A stretch of DNA of 64,000 nucleotides from Rhodocyclaceae bacterium (GTDB taxonomy: Bacteria > Pseudomonadota > Gammaproteobacteria > Burkholderiales > Rhodocyclaceae), in NCBI GenBank assembly GCA_023230455.1, contig JALNXH010000017.1, positions 19,285 to 83,284 on the forward strand, given 5' to 3'. This document shows, in pieces, positions 8,749 through 17,821 of this stretch. The number at the start of each line of letters is the position of its first letter. Position 1 is the first letter of the stretch. A program made the translations under genes and the position numbers. The notes beneath the pieces were generated by a model. The model searched no databases. It worked only from the letters and a program-made list of their open reading frames with translations, and had not been told where the DNA came from.

Positions 8749-9861
8749 ATGGCTGACCTTGCTGCCGATCCTGCCGCGCTTACGCATCCCTTCATCAAGG
8801 ATCGCGAGGCCTTGGGCGAATTTCTCGATTCGCTCGCCGACAAGGTGCCGACCATCGAGCGCGATGTGGCGCGGCTGCGCCGCTCGCCGCAGGATCGGAC
8901 GTTGATTGCCGATCTGTTCCGCGCGCTGCACAACATCAAGGGCGACGCGGCGATCTGCAAGGTCGAGATGGGCGTGCTCGTCGCACATCCGATCGAAACC
9001 CTGCTTTCGCGGCTGCGCGAGGGCGAGATCGTCTTCTCCGACGCGCTTGCGGAAGTGATTCTGCTCGCCCTCGACCGGCTGGAAATGGCGACGGAAACGA
9101 TTGCCGCCGGCCACTCGATCGAACACCTCAAGCTGCCGGCGCTGGTGGATGGCCTGGTGAGCATGAAGGACGGCAGCGAGGCGCAACTGCCCGCGCGCGC
9201 CATCGCCGTGATCGAGGCGGTGACCGGGTTTCGTCCGAATCTTGCAGCGGTTGCGCCGAAAGCGAAGGCGCCGGCTCACGAACGCGGCAGCACGGCGGAG
9301 GATCTGCGCTTTTTCCGCCAACTGGCCTTGCAGCTCGACAGTCTTTCGCCGCACTTCAAGGGCCGCAGCGACCGCCTGCTGCGATTGGTGCTGGACACCA
9401 ACGCACAGGCCGGGATGCCGGTCGATCCGCTACAGCTTGAGGCGGCTGCCTATCTGCACGATGTCGGCATGATGTTCCTGCCCCAGGCGATTTGGCTCAA
9501 GGCCGAGCGGTTGAGTGCGGAGGACCAGCGTGCGATGCGCGACCATCCGCGCTTCGCCGCCGGCCTGCTGGAGCGCATTCCGGGCTGGGAGACGGCGGCG
9601 CGGATCGTTCTTCAGCACCATGAGATGCCCGACGGCGGAGGCTATCCGGGTGGGCTGAAGGAGCCTGACATCGTCGCCGGCGCCAAGATCCTGGCCATGG
9701 CCGACGCCTTCGAGGCGGTCACGCTGAAGCACAGCCATCGCGGCCAGAGCCGCTCACTGCTGCGCGCCATCGCCGAGATCAACGCCTGCGACAACCAGTT
9801 TGCGCCGGAATGGATCGACCACTTCAATGCGGTGATACGCAAGAGCATCGAACAGGGGTGA
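8749..9861 (+). CDS. Hpt domain-HD-GYP fusion protein
   Basis: 370 residues from ATG 8749, with GGAG ~8 nt upstream. Residues ~15-115 form an Hpt-like helical domain with [12 protein letters not shown], whose His is the expected phosphoacceptor in a HNxKG motif. Residues ~190-360 are an HD-GYP domain with an intact AAYLHDVGM metal pair, [10 protein letters not shown] and [15 protein letters not shown], so it is likely an active cyclic-di-GMP phosphodiesterase (family knowledge). The pairing suggests that phosphotransfer from a hybrid kinase controls c-di-GMP breakdown (inference). No cognate kinase is adjacent. It is cytoplasmic, with no membrane segments. Confidence 0.88.
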   Translation: MADLAADPAALTHPFIKDREALGEFLDSLADKVPTIERDVARLRRSPQDRTLIADLFRALHNIKGDAAICKVEMGVLVAHPIETLLSRLREGEIVFSDALAEVILLALDRLEMATETIAAGHSIEHLKLPALVDGLVSMKDGSEAQLPARAIAVIEAVTGFRPNLAAVAPKAKAPAHERGSTAEDLRFFRQLALQLDSLSPHFKGRSDRLLRLVLDTNAQAGMPVDPLQLEAAAYLHDVGMMFLPQAIWLKAERLSAEDQRAMRDHPRFAAGLLERIPGWETAARIVLQHHEMPDGGGYPGGLKEPDIVAGAKILAMADAFEAVTLKHSHRGQSRSLLRAIAEINACDNQFAPEWIDHFNAVIRKSIEQG

Positions 9862-9889
9862 GCGACGCCGTGGCCGCGGTCGATCAACC

Positions 9890-9895
9890 TATAAT
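9890..9895 (+). promoter_or_regulatory. Possible -10 element for fbp
   Basis: TATAAT lies 33 bp before the fbp ATG, directly after the Hpt-HD-GYP stop. The expected -35 position (GCCGTG) is a poor match, so only the -10 is convincing. Confidence 0.35.
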
Positions 9896-9928
9896 TGTGC
9901 TTTGCCGCAAATCCTCCCTTCCCCTGCC

Positions 9929-10927
9929 ATGAAAAACATCACCCTCTCGCGCTTCCTGATCGAAGAACAGCGCGACAAGAACCTCATCCCGGCCGATCTG
10001 CGTCTGCTCATCGAAGTCGTCGCCCGCGCCTGCAAGGCCATTTCCATCGCCATCGGCAAGGGCGGCCTGGCCGATGTGCTGGGCGGTGCCGGTTCGGACA
10101 ATGTGCAGGGCGAGGCGCAGAAGAAACTCGACGTGATTTCCAATGAAATCCTGCTCGAAGCCAACGAATGGGGCGGCCACCTGGCGGCGATGGCCTCCGA
10201 GGAAATGGAGTTGCCGCATCCGATTCCCAACCGCTATCCGAAGGGCGAATACCTGCTGTTGTTCGATCCCCTCGACGGTTCGTCGAACATCGACGTGAAC
10301 GTTTCGATCGGCACCATCTTTTCGGTGCTGCGCTGTCCGGAGGGCGCCGAAGCCAACGAGCAGGCCTTCCTGCAGCCCGGCAATCAGCAACTTTGCGCCG
10401 GTTACGCGGTGTATGGGCCGACCACGCTGCTGGTGCTGACCCTCGGCGACGGAGTCAACGTGTTCACTCTCGATCGCGAAATGGGCAGTTTCGTACTGAC
10501 CCAGCGCAATGTGCGGATTCCCGAGGACACCAAGGAATTCGCCATCAATGCGTCCAACCAGCGTTTCTGGGAGCCGCCGGTGCAGCGCTACATCGGTGAA
10601 ATGGTCGCCGGCAAGGAGGGGCCGCGCGGCCAGGATTTCAACATGCGCTGGGTGGCGTCGATGGTCGCCGATGTGCATCGCATCCTTTCCCGCGGCGGCA
10701 TCTTTCTTTATCCGCTGGACAGCAAGACCAAGGCCAAGGGCGGCAAACTGCGTCTGATGTACGAAGCCAATCCGATGGCGCTGATCGTCGAACAGGCGGG
10801 CGGCAAGGCCACCGACGGCCATCGCCGCCTGCTCGACATTCAGCCGACCGGCTTGCACCAGCGGGTGCCGGTGATTCTCGGCTCGAAGAACGAAGTGGAG
10901 CGGGTGACCGCCTATCACGCCGGGTAG
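9929..10927 (+). CDS. fbp: Fructose-1,6-bisphosphatase class I
   Basis: 332 residues from ATG 9929 ([18 protein letters not shown]). Hydrolyses fructose-1,6-bisphosphate to fructose-6-phosphate in gluconeogenesis or the Calvin cycle. The class I metal-binding signature [20 protein letters not shown] lies at ~110-130, and the sugar-phosphate-binding segment GGIFLYPLD...[15 protein letters not shown] at ~255-290. Length is normal for the family. A TATAAT hexamer lies upstream; no clear Shine-Dalgarno is seen. No Calvin-cycle genes are adjacent, so a gluconeogenic role is more likely from this window alone. Confidence 0.95.
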   Translation: MKNITLSRFLIEEQRDKNLIPADLRLLIEVVARACKAISIAIGKGGLADVLGGAGSDNVQGEAQKKLDVISNEILLEANEWGGHLAAMASEEMELPHPIPNRYPKGEYLLLFDPLDGSSNIDVNVSIGTIFSVLRCPEGAEANEQAFLQPGNQQLCAGYAVYGPTTLLVLTLGDGVNVFTLDREMGSFVLTQRNVRIPEDTKEFAINASNQRFWEPPVQRYIGEMVAGKEGPRGQDFNMRWVASMVADVHRILSRGGIFLYPLDSKTKAKGGKLRLMYEANPMALIVEQAGGKATDGHRRLLDIQPTGLHQRVPVILGSKNEVERVTAYHAG

Positions 10928-10981
10928 CATGGCGATGCCGCGGCCGGGCGACCTCATCGACAGCGCAACCCGGATTACGCC

Positions 10982-12646
10982 ATGGATCTGAGAGACAAAA
11001 GCGGGTTGCTGATCGACGACCTCGCCGACATGCGCAACGCCATGCGCATCCAGCTGGCCGACGGCGGCCTCGACCGCTGCGACATGGCGCGCAACGTCAA
11101 AGAGGCAGTGGCCAAGCTCACACTCAAGCGCTACGACCTCATCGTTTGCGACTACGCCCTCGGCCAGGGCGCCGACGGACAACAGCTGCTCGAACTGTTG
11201 CGCCGCCGCCAGCTGATGCCGCTGTCTACCGCTTTTCTCATGGTGACCGGCGAATCGGGTTACGAGCAGGTCGCGACTGCGGCCGAATATGCCCCCGACG
11301 ACTATCTGATCAAGCCGTTCACGTCGGCTACGCTACAGGCGCGGCTGGTCCGCATCCTGGAAAAGAAGGCCGCCTTGATGCCGGTCTACCGGCATCTGCC
11401 CTTGGCCGACAAGCGCGGCGATCCCGAAAAGGCGCTCGCCGCCTGTGACGAGTTGCTGGCCGGCGACAGCCGCTATCAGTTCGATGTACTGCGCCTCAAG
11501 GGGGACTTGTTGATCGGGCTGGAGCGTCCCGACGAGGCGCTCCAGCTCTACGAAGGCGCCCTACAGCAGCGCGAAACGCCCTGGGCCGCGGTCGGCCGCG
11601 CGCGCGCGCTGGCCGCCCTGGGACGTACCGAAGAAGCCAGCGAGAATCTGCACAAGGCGCTCGACGCCTATCCCAATTACCTGGCGGCCTATGATTCGCT
11701 GGCGGCGCTACTGGAAAAATCCGACAAGGGCGCGGCCCAGGACGTGGTGGAACGGGCGCTGAAGGTTGCTCCGTCGACCCAACGTACCCGTCGCCTTGGT
11801 GGCCTGGCGCTGGAGAACAAGGATTTCGCACGCGCCGAAACCGCTTTCCGCCGCGCGGTGGACAAGGATCGCAGCGGTTTCTTCAAAAGCCACGACGATT
11901 ACGCCGGCCTGGCCAAGAGCTGCTCCGAACAGGGCAAGACCAAGGAGGCGCTGGGCGCGATTCAGGACATGGGCCAGCATTTCGTCCGCACGCCGGAACT
12001 GGCGGCGCGCCAGGCCGCCGTGGAATGCCAGGTGCAAGCCAAGGCCGGCAATACCGCCGCCGCCGAGGCCGCCCTGCAAAGGGCGTTGCAACTGGGCAAG
12101 GAGGCCCGGCTCGATCCGAATACCGCGCTCGAAGTGGCCCAGGCCTGTTTTGTCGGCGGCCGTGCCGACGAAGCCCGGCGGCTGATCGAAGCCGTCGCCG
12201 AGGATCACCACGAGAATGTCGATGTACTCGATCGGGCGCAGTCGGTGTTTGCCCATGCCGGGCTGGGCGACGAAGGTGCGGTGCTGCTCGAAGCCACCCG
12301 CAAGCGGATGATCAAGCTCAACAACGACGCCATCGCCATGAGCCGACGCGGCGAACTGGATCAGGCCATGGAGATGCTCACCGAGGCCGCCGACCGGCTG
12401 CGCAACAACTGCCAGGTTTCGATCAATGCCGCCGCGGCCCTGCTCACCCACATTCAGCGCAACGGCATGAACATGGAGCGGCTGGAGCGTGCGCGCGGTT
12501 ATATCGATCAGGCGCAGCGGGCCAATCCGACACACCCGCGGCTGGCGGAAATTTCGGATCTCTATCGCAAGGTGGCACCGGCCGATGCGTCTGCGCTCGA
12601 TGAAAGCGGATCGGTCACGGAGCAGGGTGAGCCGGGAGCGGGCTGA
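10982..12646 (+). CDS. Response regulator receiver domain with TPR repeats
   Basis: 554 residues. The N-terminal ~125 residues are a CheY-like receiver: acidic pair D12-D13, phosphoacceptor D57 in LIVCDYALG, LMVTGES, and Lys in YLIKPF. The remainder (~150-540) is a series of degenerate TPR helices (for example LYEGALQQRETPWAAVGRARALAALGR and ALDAYPNYLAAYDSLAALLEKS). There is no DNA-binding or enzymatic output domain, so output is probably by protein-protein contact. Its stop overlaps the start of the kinase-like gene (TGATG), which makes the pair translationally coupled and probably cognate. Confidence 0.88.
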   Translation: MDLRDKSGLLIDDLADMRNAMRIQLADGGLDRCDMARNVKEAVAKLTLKRYDLIVCDYALGQGADGQQLLELLRRRQLMPLSTAFLMVTGESGYEQVATAAEYAPDDYLIKPFTSATLQARLVRILEKKAALMPVYRHLPLADKRGDPEKALAACDELLAGDSRYQFDVLRLKGDLLIGLERPDEALQLYEGALQQRETPWAAVGRARALAALGRTEEASENLHKALDAYPNYLAAYDSLAALLEKSDKGAAQDVVERALKVAPSTQRTRRLGGLALENKDFARAETAFRRAVDKDRSGFFKSHDDYAGLAKSCSEQGKTKEALGAIQDMGQHFVRTPELAARQAAVECQVQAKAGNTAAAEAALQRALQLGKEARLDPNTALEVAQACFVGGRADEARRLIEAVAEDHHENVDVLDRAQSVFAHAGLGDEGAVLLEATRKRMIKLNNDAIAMSRRGELDQAMEMLTEAADRLRNNCQVSINAAAALLTHIQRNGMNMERLERARGYIDQAQRANPTHPRLAEISDLYRKVAPADASALDESGSVTEQGEPGAG

Positions 12647-13281
12647 TGGACACGCTGGTCGCCGCCGCCATCCACGACGCCAAGAATTCTCTGCACGCGC
12701 TCGACACTTGGCTCGCCCGCGCGCGCGCCGAGGCGCCGTCGCCCGCGTTGGAACAGGCCTGCCTGCTCTCCTCGCAAATCAATGCCCAACTGGTTGAACT
12801 GCTCGCGCTGTATCGCGCCGACCGGGGGCGCCTACAGCTGAACGTCAACGACCATTTCTTGGCCGACTTCGTCGACGATCTGCTCGCCGAACTGGTGCTG
12901 CCGGCGCCGGCCAAGGTGGTTGTCGAATGCGACCGGAGCGCTGTGCAGATGCTCGGCGCCTGGGCCTTCGATGCCTATCTGGTGAAGTTCGTGTTGCTCG
13001 ATGCGTTGCGCAATGCAGCCCGTCATGCCCGTCACCGCGTCCGCATCGAACTCGAACGCGAGACCGGCGGCGGTTTGCGGATCTGCGTCGGCGACGACGG
13101 GCCGGGCTTTCCTGCCGCGGTGCTGGAGGGCGCTACGGCGGCGATGGATGCCGACAGCAGCGGTCTTGGCCTCGCCTTTGCGCGCCTCATCGCCGACCGC
13201 CACGCGACGCCTTCCGGACGTCGCGGACGTGTCGAACTGGGCAACCGCGACGGCGCCCGCTTCAGCCTGATCCTGCCCTGA
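12646..13281 (+). CDS. Minimal soluble histidine kinase
   Basis: 211 residues starting at the A of the upstream stop (TGATG overlap). No input domain and no membrane segment. The N-terminus holds an H-box-like IHDAKNSLHALDTWL (His10). The C-terminal HATPase_c domain shows the N-box DALRNAARHARH, G1 GDDGPGFP and G2 SSGLGLAFARLIADRH, and ends GARFSLILP. All ATP-binding boxes look intact. It probably phosphorylates, or is controlled by, the receiver-TPR protein with which it is coupled (inference). The next gene is convergent. Confidence 0.82.
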   Translation: MDTLVAAAIHDAKNSLHALDTWLARARAEAPSPALEQACLLSSQINAQLVELLALYRADRGRLQLNVNDHFLADFVDDLLAELVLPAPAKVVVECDRSAVQMLGAWAFDAYLVKFVLLDALRNAARHARHRVRIELERETGGGLRICVGDDGPGFPAAVLEGATAAMDADSSGLGLAFARLIADRHATPSGRRGRVELGNRDGARFSLILP

Positions 13282-13293
13282 GCGTCGCCCGCT

Positions 13294-13644
13294 TCAGCGC
13301 AGGCCGAGCAGCTCGACTTCGAAAATCAGCGTTGCGTTGGGCGGGATCACGCCGCCGGCACCCGCTGCGCCGTAGCCGAGCTGCGGCGGGATGGTCAGCT
13401 TGCGCGTGCCGCCGACTTTCATTCCCTGTACCCCTTCGTCCCAGCCGGCGATCACCCAGCGTTGGCCGAGTGCGAACTCGAACGGTTCGTTGCGCGTACG
13501 GCTCGAATCGAAGGTTTGGCCGTCGCTGAGCCAGCCGGTGTAATGGACGATGACGTTGCGGCCGGCGACGGCCTCTTCGCCGCTGCCAAGGGTGACGTCC
13601 TCGATGATGAGGCCGGAAGGGGTGGTGATGGCGCTGGTGCTCAT
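13294..13644 (-). CDS. FKBP-type peptidyl-prolyl cis-trans isomerase
   Basis: 116 residues, a single cytosolic FKBP domain: [49 protein letters not shown], then [30 protein letters not shown] and [14 protein letters not shown]. The active-site aromatics (Y in VHYTGW, F in TFDSS, W in IAGWDEG) are all present. It accelerates prolyl isomerisation during protein folding. No signal peptide is visible, unlike FkpA. It starts at ATG 13644, only 16 bp after the stop of the upstream GGDEF-EAL gene, so the two may be cotranscribed. Confidence 0.95.
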   Translation of the reverse strand: MSTSAITTPSGLIIEDVTLGSGEEAVAGRNVIVHYTGWLSDGQTFDSSRTRNEPFEFALGQRWVIAGWDEGVQGMKVGGTRKLTIPPQLGYGAAGAGGVIPPNATLIFEVELLGLR

Positions 13645-13660
13645 GGTGCGGGTACCTGGG

Positions 13661-15916
13661 TTAGATGTGATAGTGGTTGTGGGGGTGAAGCTTTTGCTCC
13701 AGTTCCGGTGGTTTGAACAGGAGCGCGGCCTGGTCGGGGGCCAGCGGCCGGGAAAAATAATAGCCCTGGAAGCGCCGGCAGCCGTATTGGATCAGCATCG
13801 CCAGCTGGGCTTCGGTTTCTACGCCTTCGGCCAGTGTATCCAGTCCGAGCGCCGCGGCGAGACCGATCACCGCAGCGACGATCGCCGCATCTTCCTTGTC
13901 GTCGCACAGGTCACGGACGAAGCTTTGGTCGATCTTCAGCTTGTGCACCGGAAACCGTTTCAGGTAGCTGAGACTGGAATAGCCGGTGCCGAAGTCGTCG
14001 ATGGCCAGACGCACGCCCATGTCGGCGAGCTCTCTGAGGCGCAGCAGGGTTTCTTCCTGGTCCTGCATCAGCGAGCCTTCGGTGATTTCGAGTTCCAGCA
14101 GGCGTGCCGGCTGGCCGGTCTCCGCCAGGATGGCGCGGATCGTCTCGACCAGATTGCGCTGGCGGAACTGCCGCGGCGAGAGGTTGACCGAGACCGGCAG
14201 CAGCGGCAGCCCCATTTCCTGCCAAACGCGGTTCTGCCGCATCGCTTCGCGCAGCACCCATTCACCGAGTGGGACGATCAGCCCGGTTTCCTCGGCGACC
14301 GGAATGAATTCTCCCGGCGAAATCATGCCGTGTTCCGGATCGTTCCAGCGTACCAGCGCTTCCAGCCCGCAGACGCCGTTGCGGTCGAGATCCACCAGTG
14401 GCTGGTAGTGGAGCAGCAGTTCGCCGCGATCGAGCGCGGCGCGCAGGCGCTGTTCCAGATTGAAAAAACGCGTCGCCTCTTCGTTCATGCGCGCGGTAAA
14501 GAACTGGAAATTGTTCCGTCCGGCCGACTTGGCGTGATACATCGCGGTGTCGGCGTTTTTCATCAGCCGCATTGCATCGTCGCAATCGTCGGGGTAGATG
14601 CTGATGCCGATCGACGGCGTTGCACGCAGCGCGTGGCCGCCGATCTGGACTACCGGGTCGAGTGCGGCGATGATTTTTTCCGCGACCATCACCACGTCGT
14701 CGACGTTGCGGAAATCATGCAGCATGACCACGAATTCGTCGCCGCCCAGGCGCGATACGGTATCCGTCGCGCGCACCGCGGCGGTCAGCCGCGCAGCCAC
14801 CTGCTTCAGCAGTTCGTCGCCGATGGCGTGACCGAGGGTGTCGTTGATACCCTTGAACCGGTCGAGGTCGAGGAACATCACCGCCACCCGTTTGCCGTGG
14901 CGGTCCGCCTGGGCCAGGGCTTGGCTCAGACGGTCCTGGAGCAGGGCGCGGTTGGGCAGGCCGGTCAGCGCATCGTGGTGGGCCAGACGCCAGACGCGCT
15001 GTTCGGTCTGCATGCGTTCGAAAATTTCCTCTTGCAGCTTGGCGTTGGCACTGGCCAGCTCCCGGGTGCGCTCGTGCACCCGCTGTTCCATCTCGTCGCG
15101 GGCCTGGATCAGCGCCAATTCCGCGTCGCGTCGCTGGGTGATGTCTTCCACCAGCCAGGCCGAACCGTTCGCCGGGTCGGCCGGATCCAGGGCGCGCCCG
15201 GAGATTCGCGCCCAGAACTGGCTGCCGTCGGCACGGGGCAGGCGCAGTTCGCTGTGATGGTCGCGGTTTTCCTCCGCACCGCGGAGAAATTCGTTGGCCA
15301 GGCGCTCGAACCCCTCCGGGTTGCCGCCCATCACCTCGGCGACGCGGCGACTGAGCAATGCGCCGCTTTCAACGCCCATCAATTCCTCGATGCAGCGGTT
15401 GCAGCGCACGATCCTTTGCTGGCGCACCACGGCGATGCCGATCAGATTGGTTTCGAAAATACCCAGCAATTCGCGTGTGGACCTGTCCAGCGCATCGCGA
15501 ATCGAGCGTTCCTCGTCCACGTCCTCCATGATCCAGATCGTGCCCTGGCCGGGATAGTCCGGATTCAACGCCTTGGCCGAAATGCGGCACCAGAACAGGC
15601 TGCCGTCCTTGCGCCGCATCAGCCGCTCGCTGCGGTAGGAGCGCCCGGCGCTGAGCTGTGGCACGGCTTCCCGGCCCAGTTCCTCGTAGGCTTCGTGGGA
15701 GGCATTCAACGCTTCTCCGGGCAGTCCGAGCATTTCGTCGGGCCGATAGCCCCACATTTCCGCCGCCAGCGCATTCGCCTGGACGATCACCCGGCGGCGG
15801 GTGAACAAGATGCCCACCGTGGCATTCTCGAGGATGGCGCGCAGCTCCAGCAGCGTTTGGGCCAGACTGTTGCCGCCTGCGGCCGCAGCATCCCGCGCGC
15901 CGGCTATTTTCAGCAT
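13661..15916 (-). CDS. PAS-PAS-GGDEF-EAL cyclic-di-GMP protein
   Basis: 751 residues. The N-terminal ~295 residues hold tandem PAS/PAC sensors (repeats around [17 protein letters not shown] and [14 protein letters not shown]), each followed by a PAC-like segment ([33 protein letters not shown]). A short helix ([22 protein letters not shown]) leads to GGDEF with DALTGLPNR and [11 protein letters not shown], then EAL with [21 protein letters not shown] and [18 protein letters not shown]. Both active-site signatures look intact, so it could make and degrade c-di-GMP. There is no membrane segment. ATG 15916 matches the start of the first PAS region. Confidence 0.93.
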   Translation of the reverse strand: MLKIAGARDAAAAGGNSLAQTLLELRAILENATVGILFTRRRVIVQANALAAEMWGYRPDEMLGLPGEALNASHEAYEELGREAVPQLSAGRSYRSERLMRRKDGSLFWCRISAKALNPDYPGQGTIWIMEDVDEERSIRDALDRSTRELLGIFETNLIGIAVVRQQRIVRCNRCIEELMGVESGALLSRRVAEVMGGNPEGFERLANEFLRGAEENRDHHSELRLPRADGSQFWARISGRALDPADPANGSAWLVEDITQRRDAELALIQARDEMEQRVHERTRELASANAKLQEEIFERMQTEQRVWRLAHHDALTGLPNRALLQDRLSQALAQADRHGKRVAVMFLDLDRFKGINDTLGHAIGDELLKQVAARLTAAVRATDTVSRLGGDEFVVMLHDFRNVDDVVMVAEKIIAALDPVVQIGGHALRATPSIGISIYPDDCDDAMRLMKNADTAMYHAKSAGRNNFQFFTARMNEEATRFFNLEQRLRAALDRGELLLHYQPLVDLDRNGVCGLEALVRWNDPEHGMISPGEFIPVAEETGLIVPLGEWVLREAMRQNRVWQEMGLPLLPVSVNLSPRQFRQRNLVETIRAILAETGQPARLLELEITEGSLMQDQEETLLRLRELADMGVRLAIDDFGTGYSSLSYLKRFPVHKLKIDQSFVRDLCDDKEDAAIVAAVIGLAAALGLDTLAEGVETEAQLAMLIQYGCRRFQGYYFSRPLAPDQAALLFKPPELEQKLHPHNHYHI

Positions 15917-15949
15917 GGCGTACCGCCCCCGCGGCCGCGCCCGGCGATG

Positions 15950-16819
15950 TCAGCCACTCAGCCGCTCCAGCAACTTGTACACCGCGACCGAATCCTCCTC
16001 GCCCATGCCGCTGCCGACCATCGCATTGAGCAGCTGCGCCGTCGCCGCCGAATTCGGCAGGGCCAGGCCGAGGCGATGCGCCTCTTCCATGACGATGCGC
16101 AGATCCTTCTGGTGCATCCAGGCCTTGAAGCCGGGGGCGAAGTTTCCTGCCAGCATGCGGCTGCCGTGGAATTCGAGAATGCGGCTATAGGCCGAGCCGC
16201 CGAGCAGCGCCTCGCGCACCTTCGCCGCATCGACGCCGCTTTTGCGCGCGAAGTTGAGCGCCTCCGCCACCGCGGCGACCGTGACGCCGGTGAGTATCTG
16301 GTTGCAGGCCTTGGCCACCTGTCCGGCCCCGCTAGCGCCGATATGAGTCACCGACTTACCCATGACTTCGAACAGCGGCCGGATGCGGGCAAAGGGCTCA
16401 TCGTTGCCGCCGACCATGATGGTCAGCGTCGCTTCAATGGCGCCCTTCTCGCCGCCGGAAACCGGCGCATCGAGAAACCCGATGCCGCGTTGCGCCAGCC
16501 GGGCGCCGATGTCGCGCGCCGCCGCCGGCGCGATGGTGCTCATGTCCGCCACGATCAGCCCCGCACGCGCCCCTTCCGCCAGTCCGCCGGGGCCGAAGCA
16601 GATCTGCTCCACGTCCGGCGCGTCGGCCACCATGGTGAATACGATGTCGGCCTGTTTGGCAACCTCCGCCGGCGAGGCGTGCAGGGTTGCGTCTACGTCG
16701 GCAAAGGGCTCGAACGAGGCCTGCCGCCGTGCCCACAGGTGCAGCGCATGGCCGGCGCGCGCCAGATGCAAGGCCATGGGCCGGCCCATCAAACCGAGGC
16801 CGATGAAACCGACGTTCAT
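15950..16819 (-). CDS. Beta-hydroxyacid dehydrogenase, tartronate semialdehyde reductase type
   Basis: 289 residues. It has the NAD(P)-binding N-terminus MNVGFIGLGLMGRPMALHLARAGH, the substrate-binding signature DAPVSGGEKGAIEATLTIMVGG, and the catalytic-lysine segment GAGQVAKACNQI. Members reduce tartronate semialdehyde (GarR/GlxR) or oxidise 3-hydroxyisobutyrate; the sequence does not separate these. No glyoxylate carboligase or hydroxypyruvate isomerase is in the window. A 27-codon open frame with a strong Shine-Dalgarno runs into this start through an ATGA overlap. Confidence 0.88.
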   Translation of the reverse strand: MNVGFIGLGLMGRPMALHLARAGHALHLWARRQASFEPFADVDATLHASPAEVAKQADIVFTMVADAPDVEQICFGPGGLAEGARAGLIVADMSTIAPAAARDIGARLAQRGIGFLDAPVSGGEKGAIEATLTIMVGGNDEPFARIRPLFEVMGKSVTHIGASGAGQVAKACNQILTGVTVAAVAEALNFARKSGVDAAKVREALLGGSAYSRILEFHGSRMLAGNFAPGFKAWMHQKDLRIVMEEAHRLGLALPNSAATAQLLNAMVGSGMGEEDSVAVYKLLERLSG

Positions 16820-16899
16820 GGGTTCAGTGCGCTTGCGTTGCAGCTATGGATCGTGTGCCGGGTGCGATGCTCGGCCCGGCCTGCAAAAGAATTACACAT
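16816..16899 (-). CDS. Short upstream ORF coupled to the dehydrogenase start
   Basis: ATG 16897-16899 encodes 27 residues (MCNSFAGRAEHRTRHTIHSC...) and its TGA overlaps the downstream ATG (ATGA). A strong Shine-Dalgarno, GGAGGAG, sits 7-8 nt before this ATG, whereas the dehydrogenase itself has no good one. It could be a leader peptide or simply the route by which ribosomes reach the dehydrogenase. No family match is recognised. Confidence 0.35.
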   Translation of the reverse strand: MCNSFAGRAEHRTRHTIHSCNASALNP

Positions 16900-17013
16900 G
16901 GTGGGTCTCCTCCTCCCTGCGCTTAGCATGCCTGCGATTGGGCACGATAGCGGTCGCAACTATACCAATTCCATACCGCCTCGCCGCTGCGTGCTGATTT
17001 TAGCGATCGATGC

Positions 17014-17631
17014 TCAGTGAGCTGCGCCCACGGCCTTCAGGATCAGCGGCACCAGGTGTTCGGGCAGGCGGATTCCGCCGCCGAGAACGAATTCGTGCGC
17101 GCGTGGCGACAGCTTTTGCCAGGTCTTGGCGATGATGTCGAGCCACTTGTCTTCGCTGTAGTCGGCCTTCTGTGCGGCGAACGGCGCCATGTAGTGCTCG
17201 ATGAACACCAGTCCCGCCACATCCTCGACGAGTTGGCTGTCGGGGTTGCTGCGCAGGGCTTTCTTGCCCACTGCCGCCGCGACGCGCGCCGCCAGCGCAG
17301 CGTCGTAGCCAGCCTGTAGCGTCAGGCCGGCGGCGAGTTCGGCGTGGAAGCGGTACAGGCTGGTGCGCCAGCGATGATAGCCGGCCCTGTCCATCGGGAA
17401 ATCGCTGCGCGGAATCTTCCATCGCTGCACGTGCTGGGCGCGCACGGCGAGACGCACGGCTTCATCGGCCTCGGCCGCGTAGCGTTCCAGCATCGCGCTC
17501 ATGCGCTGCCCGTAGAGCAGCTCTTTGGCCTGCAGCTGGCCGTCGTCGTTGTGTTCCTGGTTCGGGTCCGCGGCGTTGGCGGCATCGATCAGGGCAACCG
17601 CACGGGCGAAGCGTTCCGATGATGAAGTCAT
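17014..17631 (-). CDS. DUF4202 family protein
   Basis: 205 residues. Features: FARAVALIDAANAADPNQE, LLYGQRMSAMLERYAAEAD, AVRAQHVQRWKIPRSDFPMDRAGYHRWRTSLYRFHAE, then VEDVAGLVFIEHYMAPFAAQ. The regularly placed His, Arg and Glu residues suggest a helical, possibly metal-binding enzyme, but no activity is known to me. I recognise it as the DUF4202 type, which is often found near nitrate/nitrite assimilation genes; here it is divergent from nasA. A TATAAT -10 (17654-17659, minus strand) and Shine-Dalgarno AAAGGAG precede ATG 17631. Confidence 0.75.
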   Translation of the reverse strand: MTSSSERFARAVALIDAANAADPNQEHNDDGQLQAKELLYGQRMSAMLERYAAEADEAVRLAVRAQHVQRWKIPRSDFPMDRAGYHRWRTSLYRFHAELAAGLTLQAGYDAALAARVAAAVGKKALRSNPDSQLVEDVAGLVFIEHYMAPFAAQKADYSEDKWLDIIAKTWQKLSPRAHEFVLGGGIRLPEHLVPLILKAVGAAH

Positions 17632-17682
17632 GCATTCTCCTTTGCAGCGGCCGATTATAGTGAGCCGCGTCTCTGCCCGGTG

Positions 17683-17714
17683 TGACGCAGTGACGCACCA
17701 CGCTGACGCACTGC
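17683..17714. repeat. Three TGACGCA repeats within a CGCAGTG/CACTGCG dyad
   Basis: TGACGCA occurs at 17683, 17691 and 17704. The outer sequence CGCAGTG...CACTGCG forms a 7-bp dyad. It lies ~105-135 bp upstream of the predicted nasA transcription start, the usual distance for a sigma-54 enhancer, and next to the DUF4202 promoter on the other side. Confidence 0.4.
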
Positions 17715-17793
17715 GGCGTTCCGCGCACAGGAATCGAGCACCGTTTCGATGCGTGGCGCCCCTTGCGGCGTGTGGCTCCCGCCGCCGGGCTCA

Positions 17794-17808
17794 TGGCACA
17801 GGCCTTGC
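17794..17808 (+). promoter_or_regulatory. Sigma-54 promoter of nasA
   Basis: TGGCACAGGCCTTGC matches the RpoN -24/-12 consensus TGGCAC-N5-TTGC with correct spacing. Transcription would start near 17820, only ~2 nt before the nasA ATG. No hairpin leader like those of nrtA and nirB can fit. Confidence 0.75.
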
Positions 17809-17821
17809 AGCGTAGGTCTAC

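Noticed and set aside
13550..17020. 1156-codon open frame on the plus strand
   Set aside because: It spans the antisense of the GGDEF-EAL and dehydrogenase genes and has no recognisable domain.
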